Shown here: in pieces, positions 26,036 through 34,091 of the stretch | Numbering within the stretch: position 1 is the first letter of the stretch | Layout: the number at the start of each line of letters is the position of its first letter | DNA from: JAGPCK01 sp041675505 | GTDB taxonomy: Bacteria; Bacteroidota; Bacteroidia; UKL13-3 | Assembly: GCA_041675505.1 (NCBI GenBank) | Contig: JBAYTR010000011.1 | Coordinates: 88,003 to 152,002 of the forward strand | DNA: 64,000 nucleotides | Direction of reading: 5' to 3' | The notes under the pieces: model-generated | Databases searched by the model: none | What the model was told of the DNA's origin: nothing | The model's input: only the letters and a program-made list of their open reading frames with translations | Made by a program: the position numbers and the translations under genes

Positions 26036-27430
26036 ATGAAGAAAATTCTTTTTAGCGTACTGGCCCTTGTTGCATTAAACGGTTACGCACAAAAATTCGC
26101 CATCAGTACTGCAGGTATTGCCATTAACAATTACAATAACCCTGCAAGCAATCAAGACGACAAAATCCAGGCAATGGATGAGGGTAAACGGGAGATTGAT
26201 AAAGCTGCAGAACACCCTGAATCGCAATCTGATCCTCAAATGTGGTTGTACAGAGGCATTATTTATCAAACCATTATTTCTGATACTTCTTTAGGAATAA
26301 AATCTCCAAACGGGGCTGAAGTGGCCATGGAAGCCTACATTAAGTGCATAAAGTTAGATACCGATAAAAAAGCTAAGTATGCCAATCCGGCCCGCACCAA
26401 CCTTACCAATTACATCGCCTATGCCATGAACATGAAGGCCAATCAGGCATATAACAACAAGGACTATGTAAGTTCTTTGAGCTATTACAAGAAAATTCTG
26501 GAAATCATTCAGTATGATACCGAGAAAATCTTGTCTAAAAACAACATGTCGGATAAGGAGTTGTATTGGAACATGGCCGTAATTGCTATTAACGGGGAAT
26601 TGAACAAAGAAGCCAAAGAATACTTGCAGGCTGCTATTGACAAAGGTTATCAGGACCCCAACGCTTTTCTTTACCTCTCTAACATTTACCTTACAGAAGG
26701 TGATACTGCCTCAGGTTTAAAGGTAATTGAACAGGGCAGAAGCAACTTCCCTAACACCAGCAGCCTTATTACCGCTGAGATTAACGTGTACATTGCACAG
26801 GGACGGGTAGATGTGTTGGTAGAAAAAGCCAATGCAGCTATTGAAAACAGCCCCGACAATCCTTTATTGTACTATGTTCGCGGTAACTCGTATCAGATTT
26901 TGGCTGAAAGCAACGCCAAACTGGTTAAGCGCACCAACGATACACTGGTTTATTTTGCCAAACAGCTAAAATCAGCCACCGACCCTAAGAAGAAGGCCGC
27001 TTTAACAGCTAAGCAAACTGATTTTAAAGCCCAGTTAGCCAAACAAAGTACTGATTATGCTATGTTTTTAAACAGCAGTGAAAAAGATTACCTCAAAACC
27101 ATTGAACTGGATGGTGGTATGTTCGATGCATATTTTAACCTGGGCGCATTGTACCTGAACCAAACACCTGATTTAACCGAGAAAATGAACAATTTACCGG
27201 TATCAGCTGAGAAAGAATACAACGATACCAAAGCCAAACGTGATGCATTGTACAAAAAAGCCATTCCAAGTTTTGAGAAAGCTTTAGAAGTTGTAAAGAA
27301 TCCGAAAGATGAATATGATATCTGCAACACTTTAAAACAAGTTTATGGTCAGCTTAATGACATGGCTAAGTTTACCGAATACAAAAAGAGAGCAGAAGAG
27401 ATTCTGGCTAAGAACAAAAAGAAGAAATAA
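26036..27430 (+). CDS. Periplasmic tetratricopeptide-repeat protein
   Basis: A 464-residue protein with a signal peptide (MKKILFSVLALVALNGYAQ) and several TPR-like helical repeats (for example around 130-165, 180-240, 245-290 and 345-400). TPR arrays mediate protein contacts; no enzymatic motif is seen. The C-terminus is lysine-rich (AKNKKKK). It follows gyrA by 15 bases and may share its transcript, an arrangement I recall as common near gyrA in this phylum but cannot verify here. A strong terminator follows. Confidence 0.85.
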   Translation: MKKILFSVLALVALNGYAQKFAISTAGIAINNYNNPASNQDDKIQAMDEGKREIDKAAEHPESQSDPQMWLYRGIIYQTIISDTSLGIKSPNGAEVAMEAYIKCIKLDTDKKAKYANPARTNLTNYIAYAMNMKANQAYNNKDYVSSLSYYKKILEIIQYDTEKILSKNNMSDKELYWNMAVIAINGELNKEAKEYLQAAIDKGYQDPNAFLYLSNIYLTEGDTASGLKVIEQGRSNFPNTSSLITAEINVYIAQGRVDVLVEKANAAIENSPDNPLLYYVRGNSYQILAESNAKLVKRTNDTLVYFAKQLKSATDPKKKAALTAKQTDFKAQLAKQSTDYAMFLNSSEKDYLKTIELDGGMFDAYFNLGALYLNQTPDLTEKMNNLPVSAEKEYNDTKAKRDALYKKAIPSFEKALEVVKNPKDEYDICNTLKQVYGQLNDMAKFTEYKKRAEEILAKNKKKK

Positions 27431-27440
27431 ATCATCAGGT

Positions 27441-27470
27441 AAGGGTATTTCAAAGTACCCTTATTTGTTT
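27441..27470 (+). terminator. Terminator of the gyrA-TPR unit
   Basis: A perfect 7-bp stem (AAGGGTA 27441-27447 with TACCCTT 27456-27462) is followed by ATTTGTTTT, 10 bases after the TPR stop codon. Confidence 0.85.
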
Positions 27471-27549
27471 TACACTCTGTTGTACATAATATTAATTATA
27501 AGACAAATTTAAAATACAAATAATTGATTATAAGTACTATAAATGTCTG

Positions 27550-29229
27550 CTATTCTTTAATAAAGCTGATTATGTTAAACTGACTCTGTGCTAAGCTGCG
27601 TACCTCTACGGTATATAAACCGGCTGTCCAGTCCTTAATATCTATACTGAAATTACTCCCGTCAATAAATTCTTTATTCAAAACCTCTTTGCCTAACAAA
27701 TTAAATATGCGCACAGAAACAGACCCGGAATTTCCTGTTTGTATAGTAATGTGTGACTTGGCCGGATTCGGATAAATGCTTTGGGCTGATGGTTTATTCT
27801 CTCGTATTTCTGTAGTTAACGAATCAAATAAACTACAGTTGTAGTTCCAGGCATTCTGTTCCAGATAACCTTGCGGAGTTAATGTTTTGCCGGCAAAAGC
27901 GCTGTAATTAGCCGGATACTTGTAAGCTCTGAATACGAAGTTATTGGTGGGCACAGTTCCCTGACTGATAATGCCGTTGTTGGTTGACGGATTAACGTAA
28001 CTCCACACTGTATTTCCTGCTGAATCTACTTCGAACAAATGTCCTGAAGTTCCTTCGCAAATCAGTGTATTGCCGTTGATTAAACGCTGTGTACCTCCAA
28101 TAAATGCTGAATAGAAGCTATCTGCAGGTGAATCCTGATAGGTCCACAAGGGATTAGCAGGCCCGTAAGCACCTGCACCCGGTTGGGTGTAAAAGCCTGC
28201 ACTATCTGTAACCGCTTGTAGTTCTGTAATGGTAGAATACCGCAGGTTGCCGTTACGTGGTCCGTTGTTGAACGCAATGATATTGCCTGCACCAGGTAAT
28301 CCGCTTTTTATCCAGTTCACATTATGCTGGTAAAACAATTGCTTTGTTGTGCTGTCACTACTATTATATGCAGCCGGATTTCCCCAGCGGTACAAAATAT
28401 CTCCGCCTTTGCCATACCGGCCACCGCTGTGTGAAGCTGCCTGAGCTGTGGTGGTGCTGTGGTCTATGATATAAAATTCACTAAAAGCCCGCGCACTCAA
28501 TATTATCTGATCCAACTGAGGATTGTAATCTATACCATTGCCGTGCATCCAATCAGCGGGATTGTTGCCATTGCCTCCCGATGGCGGATAATTGAGGTGT
28601 AACAGTTCAGGGTGTTGGGCAACTACGCCATAATTACTTTTGGTACTGTCAAACTCTTGTATGGCATGGTCCCAGGCATGCCATTCCCACACCACTTTGC
28701 CACTATCCGTACCCACAGGTTCAATTTCCACAATATGCTCGGGCCATATTGCTGAGTTGAATTTTCGGCCTGCAGCCAATGCCTCAGCCTGTGTTTTGTA
28801 TTCAAAAGCCAGCAACAACACATTGCCATTGGGCATGGGTGCAATATCATGGTGCTGGTGATAGAGTGGCGAAGTGTAGCGGTAACTCCACAATACATTG
28901 CCGTTCCAATCCAGTTTTTGCACCCCACCGCCCCCCTGCCCGTTAAACGTAGCATTGGGCACCTGAAACGGACGTACCAAAGTGCCGTCTTCTAACAGGT
29001 AACAACTTAAACCCGGACGATAGTTGGTTACCCACCGGTGCACAACCTCACCGCAGTTGTTGAGTAAGTAGGTGACACTGTCGCCCAAAGGCGCCATCAG
29101 TACATAACCCTTAAAGGCTTGCGGGGTATTTTTAAAAATGCCAACGGTTTGCTGGGCAACAACCTCCAAGCCGGTTAAAATGTAAAGTACAACAACAGAT
29201 AGAGCAGGTTTAATGTATTTTGCCCTCAT
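27550..29229 (-). CDS. Arylsulfotransferase (ASST)-like protein with T9SS sorting domain
   Basis: A 559-residue exported protein. After the signal peptide (to VVAQQ), the body resembles the ASST beta-propeller family: repeated W-x-Y and NG-N-V/T-L blades, HQHHDIAPMPNGNVLLL (124-140) and DWMHGNGIDYNPQLDQIILSAR, where ASST enzymes have catalytic histidines and a conserved Asn. A type A T9SS domain ends it (IYPNPAKSHITIQ to the C-terminus). ASST enzymes move sulfate between phenolic compounds without PAPS. Whether the full catalytic set is kept could not be confirmed by eye; it may be a surface propeller with another role. Confidence 0.82.
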   Translation of the reverse strand: MRAKYIKPALSVVVLYILTGLEVVAQQTVGIFKNTPQAFKGYVLMAPLGDSVTYLLNNCGEVVHRWVTNYRPGLSCYLLEDGTLVRPFQVPNATFNGQGGGGVQKLDWNGNVLWSYRYTSPLYHQHHDIAPMPNGNVLLLAFEYKTQAEALAAGRKFNSAIWPEHIVEIEPVGTDSGKVVWEWHAWDHAIQEFDSTKSNYGVVAQHPELLHLNYPPSGGNGNNPADWMHGNGIDYNPQLDQIILSARAFSEFYIIDHSTTTAQAASHSGGRYGKGGDILYRWGNPAAYNSSDSTTKQLFYQHNVNWIKSGLPGAGNIIAFNNGPRNGNLRYSTITELQAVTDSAGFYTQPGAGAYGPANPLWTYQDSPADSFYSAFIGGTQRLINGNTLICEGTSGHLFEVDSAGNTVWSYVNPSTNNGIISQGTVPTNNFVFRAYKYPANYSAFAGKTLTPQGYLEQNAWNYNCSLFDSLTTEIRENKPSAQSIYPNPAKSHITIQTGNSGSVSVRIFNLLGKEVLNKEFIDGSNFSIDIKDWTAGLYTVEVRSLAQSQFNIISFIKE

Positions 29230-29302
29230 GGAAAAATGTAATGTTTAGCTACAGCAAGATAGAAAAAGGAATCAAAATTAATACCGCCAAATTTCGCTTA
29301 TT

Positions 29303-29503
29303 TCATTCCTGCTCGTTGGGTAATTGTTGCAGGTAATCCATCATGCCTTCTTCAGCCAGAGCAAGCAAATCAGAATCCTTAGCCATTTGGCTGAAAGATT
29401 TGGCATCCCGGTACTGATTAAAACTGATCTTTGTATTTAAAGCGGTAATCTCACAAGGGCTAAAATGCGCGCCTATTGGTTCCCCGCATTTTTGCCCGGC
29501 CAA
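29303..29503 (-). CDS. Possible small protein downstream of the AbiE pair
   Basis: A 66-codon frame beginning at TTG (29503), 20 bases after the AbiEii-type stop, with GGAG only 4 bases before the TTG. It contains no ATG start. The product has two cysteines, no membrane segment and an acidic helical end (LLALAEEGMMDYLQQL). I do not recognise it. The frame stays open upstream into the toxin gene's 3' end, so it could instead be the tail of a broken gene. Real but unknown, or a remnant. Confidence 0.35.
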   Translation of the reverse strand: MAGQKCGEPIGAHFSPCEITALNTKISFNQYRDAKSFSQMAKDSDLLALAEEGMMDYLQQLPNEQE

Positions 29504-29522
29504 CTCACTCCGGATTATGAGA

Positions 29523-30473
29523 TTATAGTTTGTGACAATGTTCTGCTATTCGTTTAAGCAAAGCTTCAAATTCGGGTTGTCCCTGATAATACAGAGCTGC
29601 TGTTACTTTATATCTTTTGGTGAAATCTGCTCTCAATGCTGATGATGACAATAAAAAGGCTTCATTTTTTGAAATAGGAATTTCTAAGTCTGCCTTAGGA
29701 AACCTTTTTTGTTTGTGGGTTGTATATTCTGCTGTACCTATAAAGCCTAACACCTCAGGATGCTCTAGAAGACAATAGACGTCATAATATTGGCGCATAA
29801 AATTGACACTTCGGGCTCCTCCATTCTGCTCCTGACGAAATTTTGTTACAATAGTTTGTAGTTTCTCAACGAATGTATAACCGGGATGATAACAAACAAT
29901 ATCAACTCCTCTGTTATCAATGATGTCAACGCTGGAATCAATTGCTTTATCGTATGCCCATGAGCTTATTGTAATTTTTGCATTTGGTGTTACATCATCA
30001 AAGCCAGCTTCGAGAAGAATACCTTCTTTCATAGCATCTACTTGATCAACGGTATTGTCATAAATCAATCTGATTCCACCGCTTCGATAAAAGGTTTCAT
30101 CATCGAACGCAGTATCGCGTACAACTGAGGTTATTCCCGAGATTTTAATTTCACCGGCTAACCAATCATAAAATTCTTTACGCTTTGCAACATTATTCTT
30201 GTTGTTATTTTTAGGATTTTCATTGATGCCAAACTCATCAGGAGGTTTAATATGAATATCAATGTCTTCAGAGAAACGATGAATAACTTTATAACCCTTA
30301 GATAAAGATGTTCCTCCTTTTAATTCAAAAGAGAAACCTTGGCTTTTAAGGCCATATAAGACATGCATAATCCAGTAGTCTTTTTCTACCAGTCCTGCTT
30401 GTATTCCTTTTTCTTCTGCTACAATGTTTAGAAGGGCTGAGAAATCTTTATGATTGTGCAAATAATCAGGCAT
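29523..30473 (-). CDS. AbiEii/AbiGii-type nucleotidyltransferase toxin
   Basis: A 316-residue protein with the AbiEii family signatures: EKDYWIMHVLYGL (about 30-42), the nucleotidyltransferase motif GGTSLSKGY followed by RFSEDIDIHI, with two aspartates of the metal site, and later conserved ELKGG/YTFVEKLQTI elements. AbiEii proteins are the toxins of type IV-like AbiE systems, which can give phage abortive infection; relatives such as MenT transfer nucleotides to tRNA. It overlaps the antitoxin-like gene by 8 bases. Sequence is AT-rich (about one third GC by hand count), unlike neighbouring hrpB, suggesting transfer. Confidence 0.9.
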   Translation of the reverse strand: MPDYLHNHKDFSALLNIVAEEKGIQAGLVEKDYWIMHVLYGLKSQGFSFELKGGTSLSKGYKVIHRFSEDIDIHIKPPDEFGINENPKNNNKNNVAKRKEFYDWLAGEIKISGITSVVRDTAFDDETFYRSGGIRLIYDNTVDQVDAMKEGILLEAGFDDVTPNAKITISSWAYDKAIDSSVDIIDNRGVDIVCYHPGYTFVEKLQTIVTKFRQEQNGGARSVNFMRQYYDVYCLLEHPEVLGFIGTAEYTTHKQKRFPKADLEIPISKNEAFLLSSSALRADFTKRYKVTAALYYQGQPEFEALLKRIAEHCHKL

Positions 30474-31059
30474 GTTGTTGCTCTGATTTACTTAATAAAG
30501 GCTGTAATAGTCTTTTGGTTCTAGTGTTTCCATATTCTTCTAATGAAGATTTGAGCTTTTGAGGATTTAAACCAGATACTTTTGTAAGTACTTTATTTAA
30601 AACTTCATTCTGATCCTCTGCCAATTGCTCCAGATTATTGACAATATCTACTAACAAAAACTCTTCTGTAACTTTATTAGGAAAATGATGTTTTACTTGA
30701 AAATCAAATGTTCTATTTCCCAGCTTTATTTCACCATGTCGCTTATGATTATAAACAACTCGTTTATTATAAAGCTGTGTAGTGCCAACGCCTAAGCTAT
30801 TGTATGAGTTAGGAGAAGTAACAAGAAATCTTTTGTCTTTTAGAAAACTAGCTATCAAAACATCTTCTTCAGGAGGAGTTTTCCCAAATGCAGTTTCCTT
30901 AGGAAAATAATATAACCCTTGAGAAAGTTTTTCAAGAGTTCCTTCTTCAACTAATTGCTCTAAATGTCTATCAACAGATTTAGACCACTTAGTTAAGTCC
31001 CCTCTCCTATATACTTTACCCCTCTTAAAATGCTTTTTAAGTTCATCTAACTGTGCCAT
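30466..31059 (-). CDS. AbiEi-like antitoxin / transcriptional regulator (DUF6088-like)
   Basis: About 197 residues. An N-terminal winged-helix region (KRGKVYRRGDLTKWSKSVDRHLEQLVEEGTLEKLSQ... then GLYYFP) has the layout of AbiEi-type antitoxins, followed by a C-terminal domain. In AbiE systems this protein neutralises the toxin and represses its own promoter. Two starts are possible, TTG 31065 and ATG 31059; ATG is preferred. GGAGG lies at 31071-31075. The gene precedes the nucleotidyltransferase with an 8-base overlap, the usual antitoxin-first order. The AT-rich composition matches the toxin. Confidence 0.85.
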   Translation of the reverse strand: MAQLDELKKHFKRGKVYRRGDLTKWSKSVDRHLEQLVEEGTLEKLSQGLYYFPKETAFGKTPPEEDVLIASFLKDKRFLVTSPNSYNSLGVGTTQLYNKRVVYNHKRHGEIKLGNRTFDFQVKHHFPNKVTEEFLLVDIVNNLEQLAEDQNEVLNKVLTKVSGLNPQKLKSSLEEYGNTRTKRLLQPLLSKSEQQHA

Positions 31060-31077
31060 AATCAATTATTCCTCCTT

Positions 31078-31085
31078 CAAAGATA
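31078..31085 (-). promoter_or_regulatory. -7 promoter element of the AbiE pair
   Basis: The minus strand reads TATCTTTG, a perfect TAnnTTTG. The transcript would begin about at the GGAGG, giving a very short leader of roughly 10-15 bases. Confidence 0.55.
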
Positions 31086-31433
31086 ATAATTAAATAGATA
31101 AATGCATATATTTTTATTTAAAATTCATGCAAAATTAATGCGTAAATAATTAATTATCAAAACTATAATTACATCCTATTCGTATGCTAACTTTCATCTC
31201 TGGCAGCTTTTTGCTTGAGCAATTGCTTTCTTCTGCTCCAGGCATCTCTAATGCTTTGAATCGTAATATGGTAGGCCTACTTTTAATTGAACCATATGTT
31301 GTATCCAACTTATACGCAACATACATGTGTAGTTAAGCAATATGAAGTATACAAAGCAAGATAGAAAAACAGGAGTAAAAAACATTAAAGAAACTTACTT
31401 TTGCCGCAGACGGTCTACGGAACGTCAGCACGG

Positions 31434-31470
31434 AAACGGTAAGACCTTTGGGTTTTGCCGTTTTTATTTT
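31434..31470 (+). terminator. Terminator hairpin upstream of hrpB
   Basis: A 9-bp stem with one G-U pair (31434-31442 with 31455-31463) is followed by TTTTTATTTTTA. No coding gene on the plus strand precedes it, so it terminates either a small RNA or a leader. An upstream GGTCT (31412-31416) could pair with AGACC (31442-31446), which overlaps the stem and loop, as in attenuators. Confidence 0.7.
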
Positions 31471-31543
31471 TACTAACTCTTGTAGTTAAACAATGAATCC
31501 TAACCATTAGTAAATTCAGCCAGTCATCCCTTAGCTTTGCACC

Positions 31544-34027
31544 GTGTCCTTCAGCTACCTTCACTCCGACCTCCCCATCATTGATATCATTCCTCAGGTA
31601 AAACAGCACCTGAGCGAACAAAACACCCTTATTGTGAATGCTCCGCCCGGAGCGGGTAAAAGTACTTTGCTGCCCTTAACCTTATTGGATGAACCCTGGC
31701 TGGCAGGTAAAAAAATCATTATGCTGGAACCCCGCAGGCTGGCGGCCAAAACCATTGCGGCCCGCATGGCACAACTGTGGGGCGATGAGCCGGGCCAAAC
31801 TATAGGGTACCGCATCCGTTTTGAGAACCGTGTTTCAGCCAACACGCGTTTGGAGGTAGTAACCGAGGGCATTCTTACCCGCATGTTGCACAGCGATAAT
31901 GCTTTAGAAGGTGTTGGTTTGGTGATATTTGACGAGTTCCATGAACGCAGCATTCACGCTGATGTGGCCCTGGCTTTATGCCGCGAGGCCCAACAAATCT
32001 TACGTCCAGATTTACGGATTATGGTGATGTCGGCCACGTTGAACATGCCCCAACTTACCGCTTTGCTCAAAGCTCCGGTAGCCGTGAGTGACGGTAAACA
32101 ATACCCTGTAGAAATTATTTACAGCGGCCCTACGGATATGACCATGTTGCCTGAACTCACCGCACGGCAGGTGTTACAGGCCACCCGCGAAAATGAGGGA
32201 GACACACTGGTGTTTTTACCCGGTGAAGGCGAAATACGCAAATGTGCCGAGGTACTTAAAAAAGAACTGCCTGATTTTGCCATTCACCCTTTGTACGGTA
32301 TGTTGCCCTGGGGCGAGCAGCAGTCCGCTATTTTGCCCAACAAATACGGCAGGCGAAAAGTGGTTTTGGCCACCTCCATTGCCGAGACCAGTTTAACCAT
32401 TGAAGGCATTCGCATAGTGGTAGATACCGGTTTCGGGCGCATCTCCCGCTTCGATCCCAAATCAGGCTTATCGCGATTGGAAACTGTACAAATATCCAAA
32501 GACTCAGCCGACCAAAGAGCCGGCAGAGCGGGACGTTTAAGTGCCGGTGTCTGTTACCGCATGTGGACAAACGCCACACAAGAACGCATGGCGGAACACC
32601 GCATTCCTGAAATTATGGAAGCCGACCTTACCTCCCTGATATTAGACATGGCCCAATGGGGCATTACCAATATAGAACAACTTACCTGGCTAAGTGCACC
32701 GCCCAAAGCGGCTGTTGCACAAGGCACCGAGTTGCTGCACCACCTCAACGCATTGGAAAACGGCCGCATCACTGAACACGGCAAACAAATACACCAACTG
32801 GCCTGTCACCCGCGTATAGCCCACATGTTGCTCAAAGCCAAAGACGACCGTGCCGTGCCGCTGGCTACTGATTTGGCGGCAGTTTTAGAAGAGCGTGACC
32901 CCTTGCCCAAAGACTCAGGCATTGACATTAACCTGCGTATTGAGGCCCTGCGCAGAGGGCGCAAAAACAACGGATTGGGCAACCGTTTTGTACGTATAGA
33001 AAAAGTAGCCGAATCATACCGCAAAATGTTGGGTGCCGAAGTTGATAACGGTGCGGTTGACGTGTTCGAAACAGGCTTATTGCTGGCCTATGTGTATCCG
33101 GAAAGAATTGCTTTTGCCCGCCCGGGTAACAATGCCCAGTTTCAACTGGCCAACGGAAAATATGCCGCAGCCGGACATAGAGATGATTTGGCACATGAGC
33201 CATGGTTGGCCGTGGCACACATGGATGCCCGTGATGGTTTGGGCAAGATATTTCTGGCTGCACCACTCAATCCCAAAGACCTTTTGCCTATGGTCAAAGA
33301 GCGGGAAGTAATTACCTGGGATACCCGCAAAGGTGGATTAATAGCTACAAAAGACCTGCGCATAGGCAGCATTGTATTGCGCTCCCAACCCTTATCCAAT
33401 CCGGATGAAAAACACCTGCAAACAGCCATAAGTGAAGCATTAAAAAGTGAAGGGGAAGGCCTGCTGAACATGGATGAAACGTTTGTTCAACTGCAAAACC
33501 GTATTCTGAGTTTGCGCAAGTGGAACCCGCAGGAAGCCTGGCCCGATGTGAGTACCCCTACCCTTTTAATGACCAACTCTGAGTGGCTGGGCGCTTACCT
33601 CGGCTCCGTGAAAAAGCCCGATGACCTGAAGAAAATCAATCTCTCACAGGCATTGTTACAACACTTAGGTTGGGAAAAACAACAAGCCATAGATAACCTT
33701 GCCCCTGCACGAATTAAAGTCCCCACAGGGTCACAAATAAGCATTCAATATTTTGCCAACGGAGAAACACCTGTGCTGGCTGTTCGTTTGCAGGAAGTAT
33801 TCGGTTTGGCCGATACTCCGGATATCAATAACGGAAAAACCTCACTGGTGCTGCATTTGCTTTCGCCCGGCTACAAGCCCGTACAGGTTACCTCCGACTT
33901 GCGTAGTTTTTGGAACAACACCTATTTCGAGGTAAAGAAAGAACTGAAAAGACGCTACCCCAAACATGCCTGGCCCGATGACCCTTGGACAGCCCCACCG
34001 GTAGCTAAAGGGAAAAGTGCGAAATAA
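31544..34027 (+). CDS. hrpB: ATP-dependent helicase HrpB
   Basis: An 827-residue DEAH-family helicase. Walker A is NAPPGAGKST (32-41), motif II is DEFH (VIFDEFHERS), motif III SATL, and motif VI is in QRAGRAGR. An HA2 domain and the HrpB C-terminal domain ending in YPKHAWPDDP follow, the family's diagnostic end. The enzyme is thought to act on RNA; its role in bacteria is poorly defined. The start is GTG at 31544, giving a conventional length. It is preceded by a terminator hairpin and no obvious promoter. Confidence 0.93.
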   Translation: MSFSYLHSDLPIIDIIPQVKQHLSEQNTLIVNAPPGAGKSTLLPLTLLDEPWLAGKKIIMLEPRRLAAKTIAARMAQLWGDEPGQTIGYRIRFENRVSANTRLEVVTEGILTRMLHSDNALEGVGLVIFDEFHERSIHADVALALCREAQQILRPDLRIMVMSATLNMPQLTALLKAPVAVSDGKQYPVEIIYSGPTDMTMLPELTARQVLQATRENEGDTLVFLPGEGEIRKCAEVLKKELPDFAIHPLYGMLPWGEQQSAILPNKYGRRKVVLATSIAETSLTIEGIRIVVDTGFGRISRFDPKSGLSRLETVQISKDSADQRAGRAGRLSAGVCYRMWTNATQERMAEHRIPEIMEADLTSLILDMAQWGITNIEQLTWLSAPPKAAVAQGTELLHHLNALENGRITEHGKQIHQLACHPRIAHMLLKAKDDRAVPLATDLAAVLEERDPLPKDSGIDINLRIEALRRGRKNNGLGNRFVRIEKVAESYRKMLGAEVDNGAVDVFETGLLLAYVYPERIAFARPGNNAQFQLANGKYAAAGHRDDLAHEPWLAVAHMDARDGLGKIFLAAPLNPKDLLPMVKEREVITWDTRKGGLIATKDLRIGSIVLRSQPLSNPDEKHLQTAISEALKSEGEGLLNMDETFVQLQNRILSLRKWNPQEAWPDVSTPTLLMTNSEWLGAYLGSVKKPDDLKKINLSQALLQHLGWEKQQAIDNLAPARIKVPTGSQISIQYFANGETPVLAVRLQEVFGLADTPDINNGKTSLVLHLLSPGYKPVQVTSDLRSFWNNTYFEVKKELKRRYPKHAWPDDPWTAPPVAKGKSAK

Positions 34028-34091
34028 AAAGACAGCCATATTCTTCATCCGAAAAGTATGATGAATACGAATCAAAAAAAATAAATGAAAT

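Larger units (their letters stand above)
31066..31543. other. 478-base non-coding region between the AbiE pair and hrpB
   Basis: It holds the AbiE promoter at its left edge, then AT-rich sequence with many TAATTA-type runs. Bases 31187-31276 read on the minus strand as 29 open codons ending in a stop (SIRDAWSRRKQLLKQKAARD), which looks like the tail of a lost charged helical protein. Near the right end is a GC-richer structured stretch (about 31401-31470) ending in a terminator. No complete gene is visible. Confidence 0.6.

Noticed and set aside
31391..31470. Known riboswitch (for example SAM or cobalamin) upstream of hrpB
   Set aside because: No recognisable conserved core; hrpB is not a usual target. 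Kept only as an unnamed structured candidate.
31415..31621. Minus-strand frame of 68 codons at the start of hrpB
   Set aside because: It lies antisense to the hairpin and the helicase 5' end, with no family resemblance.
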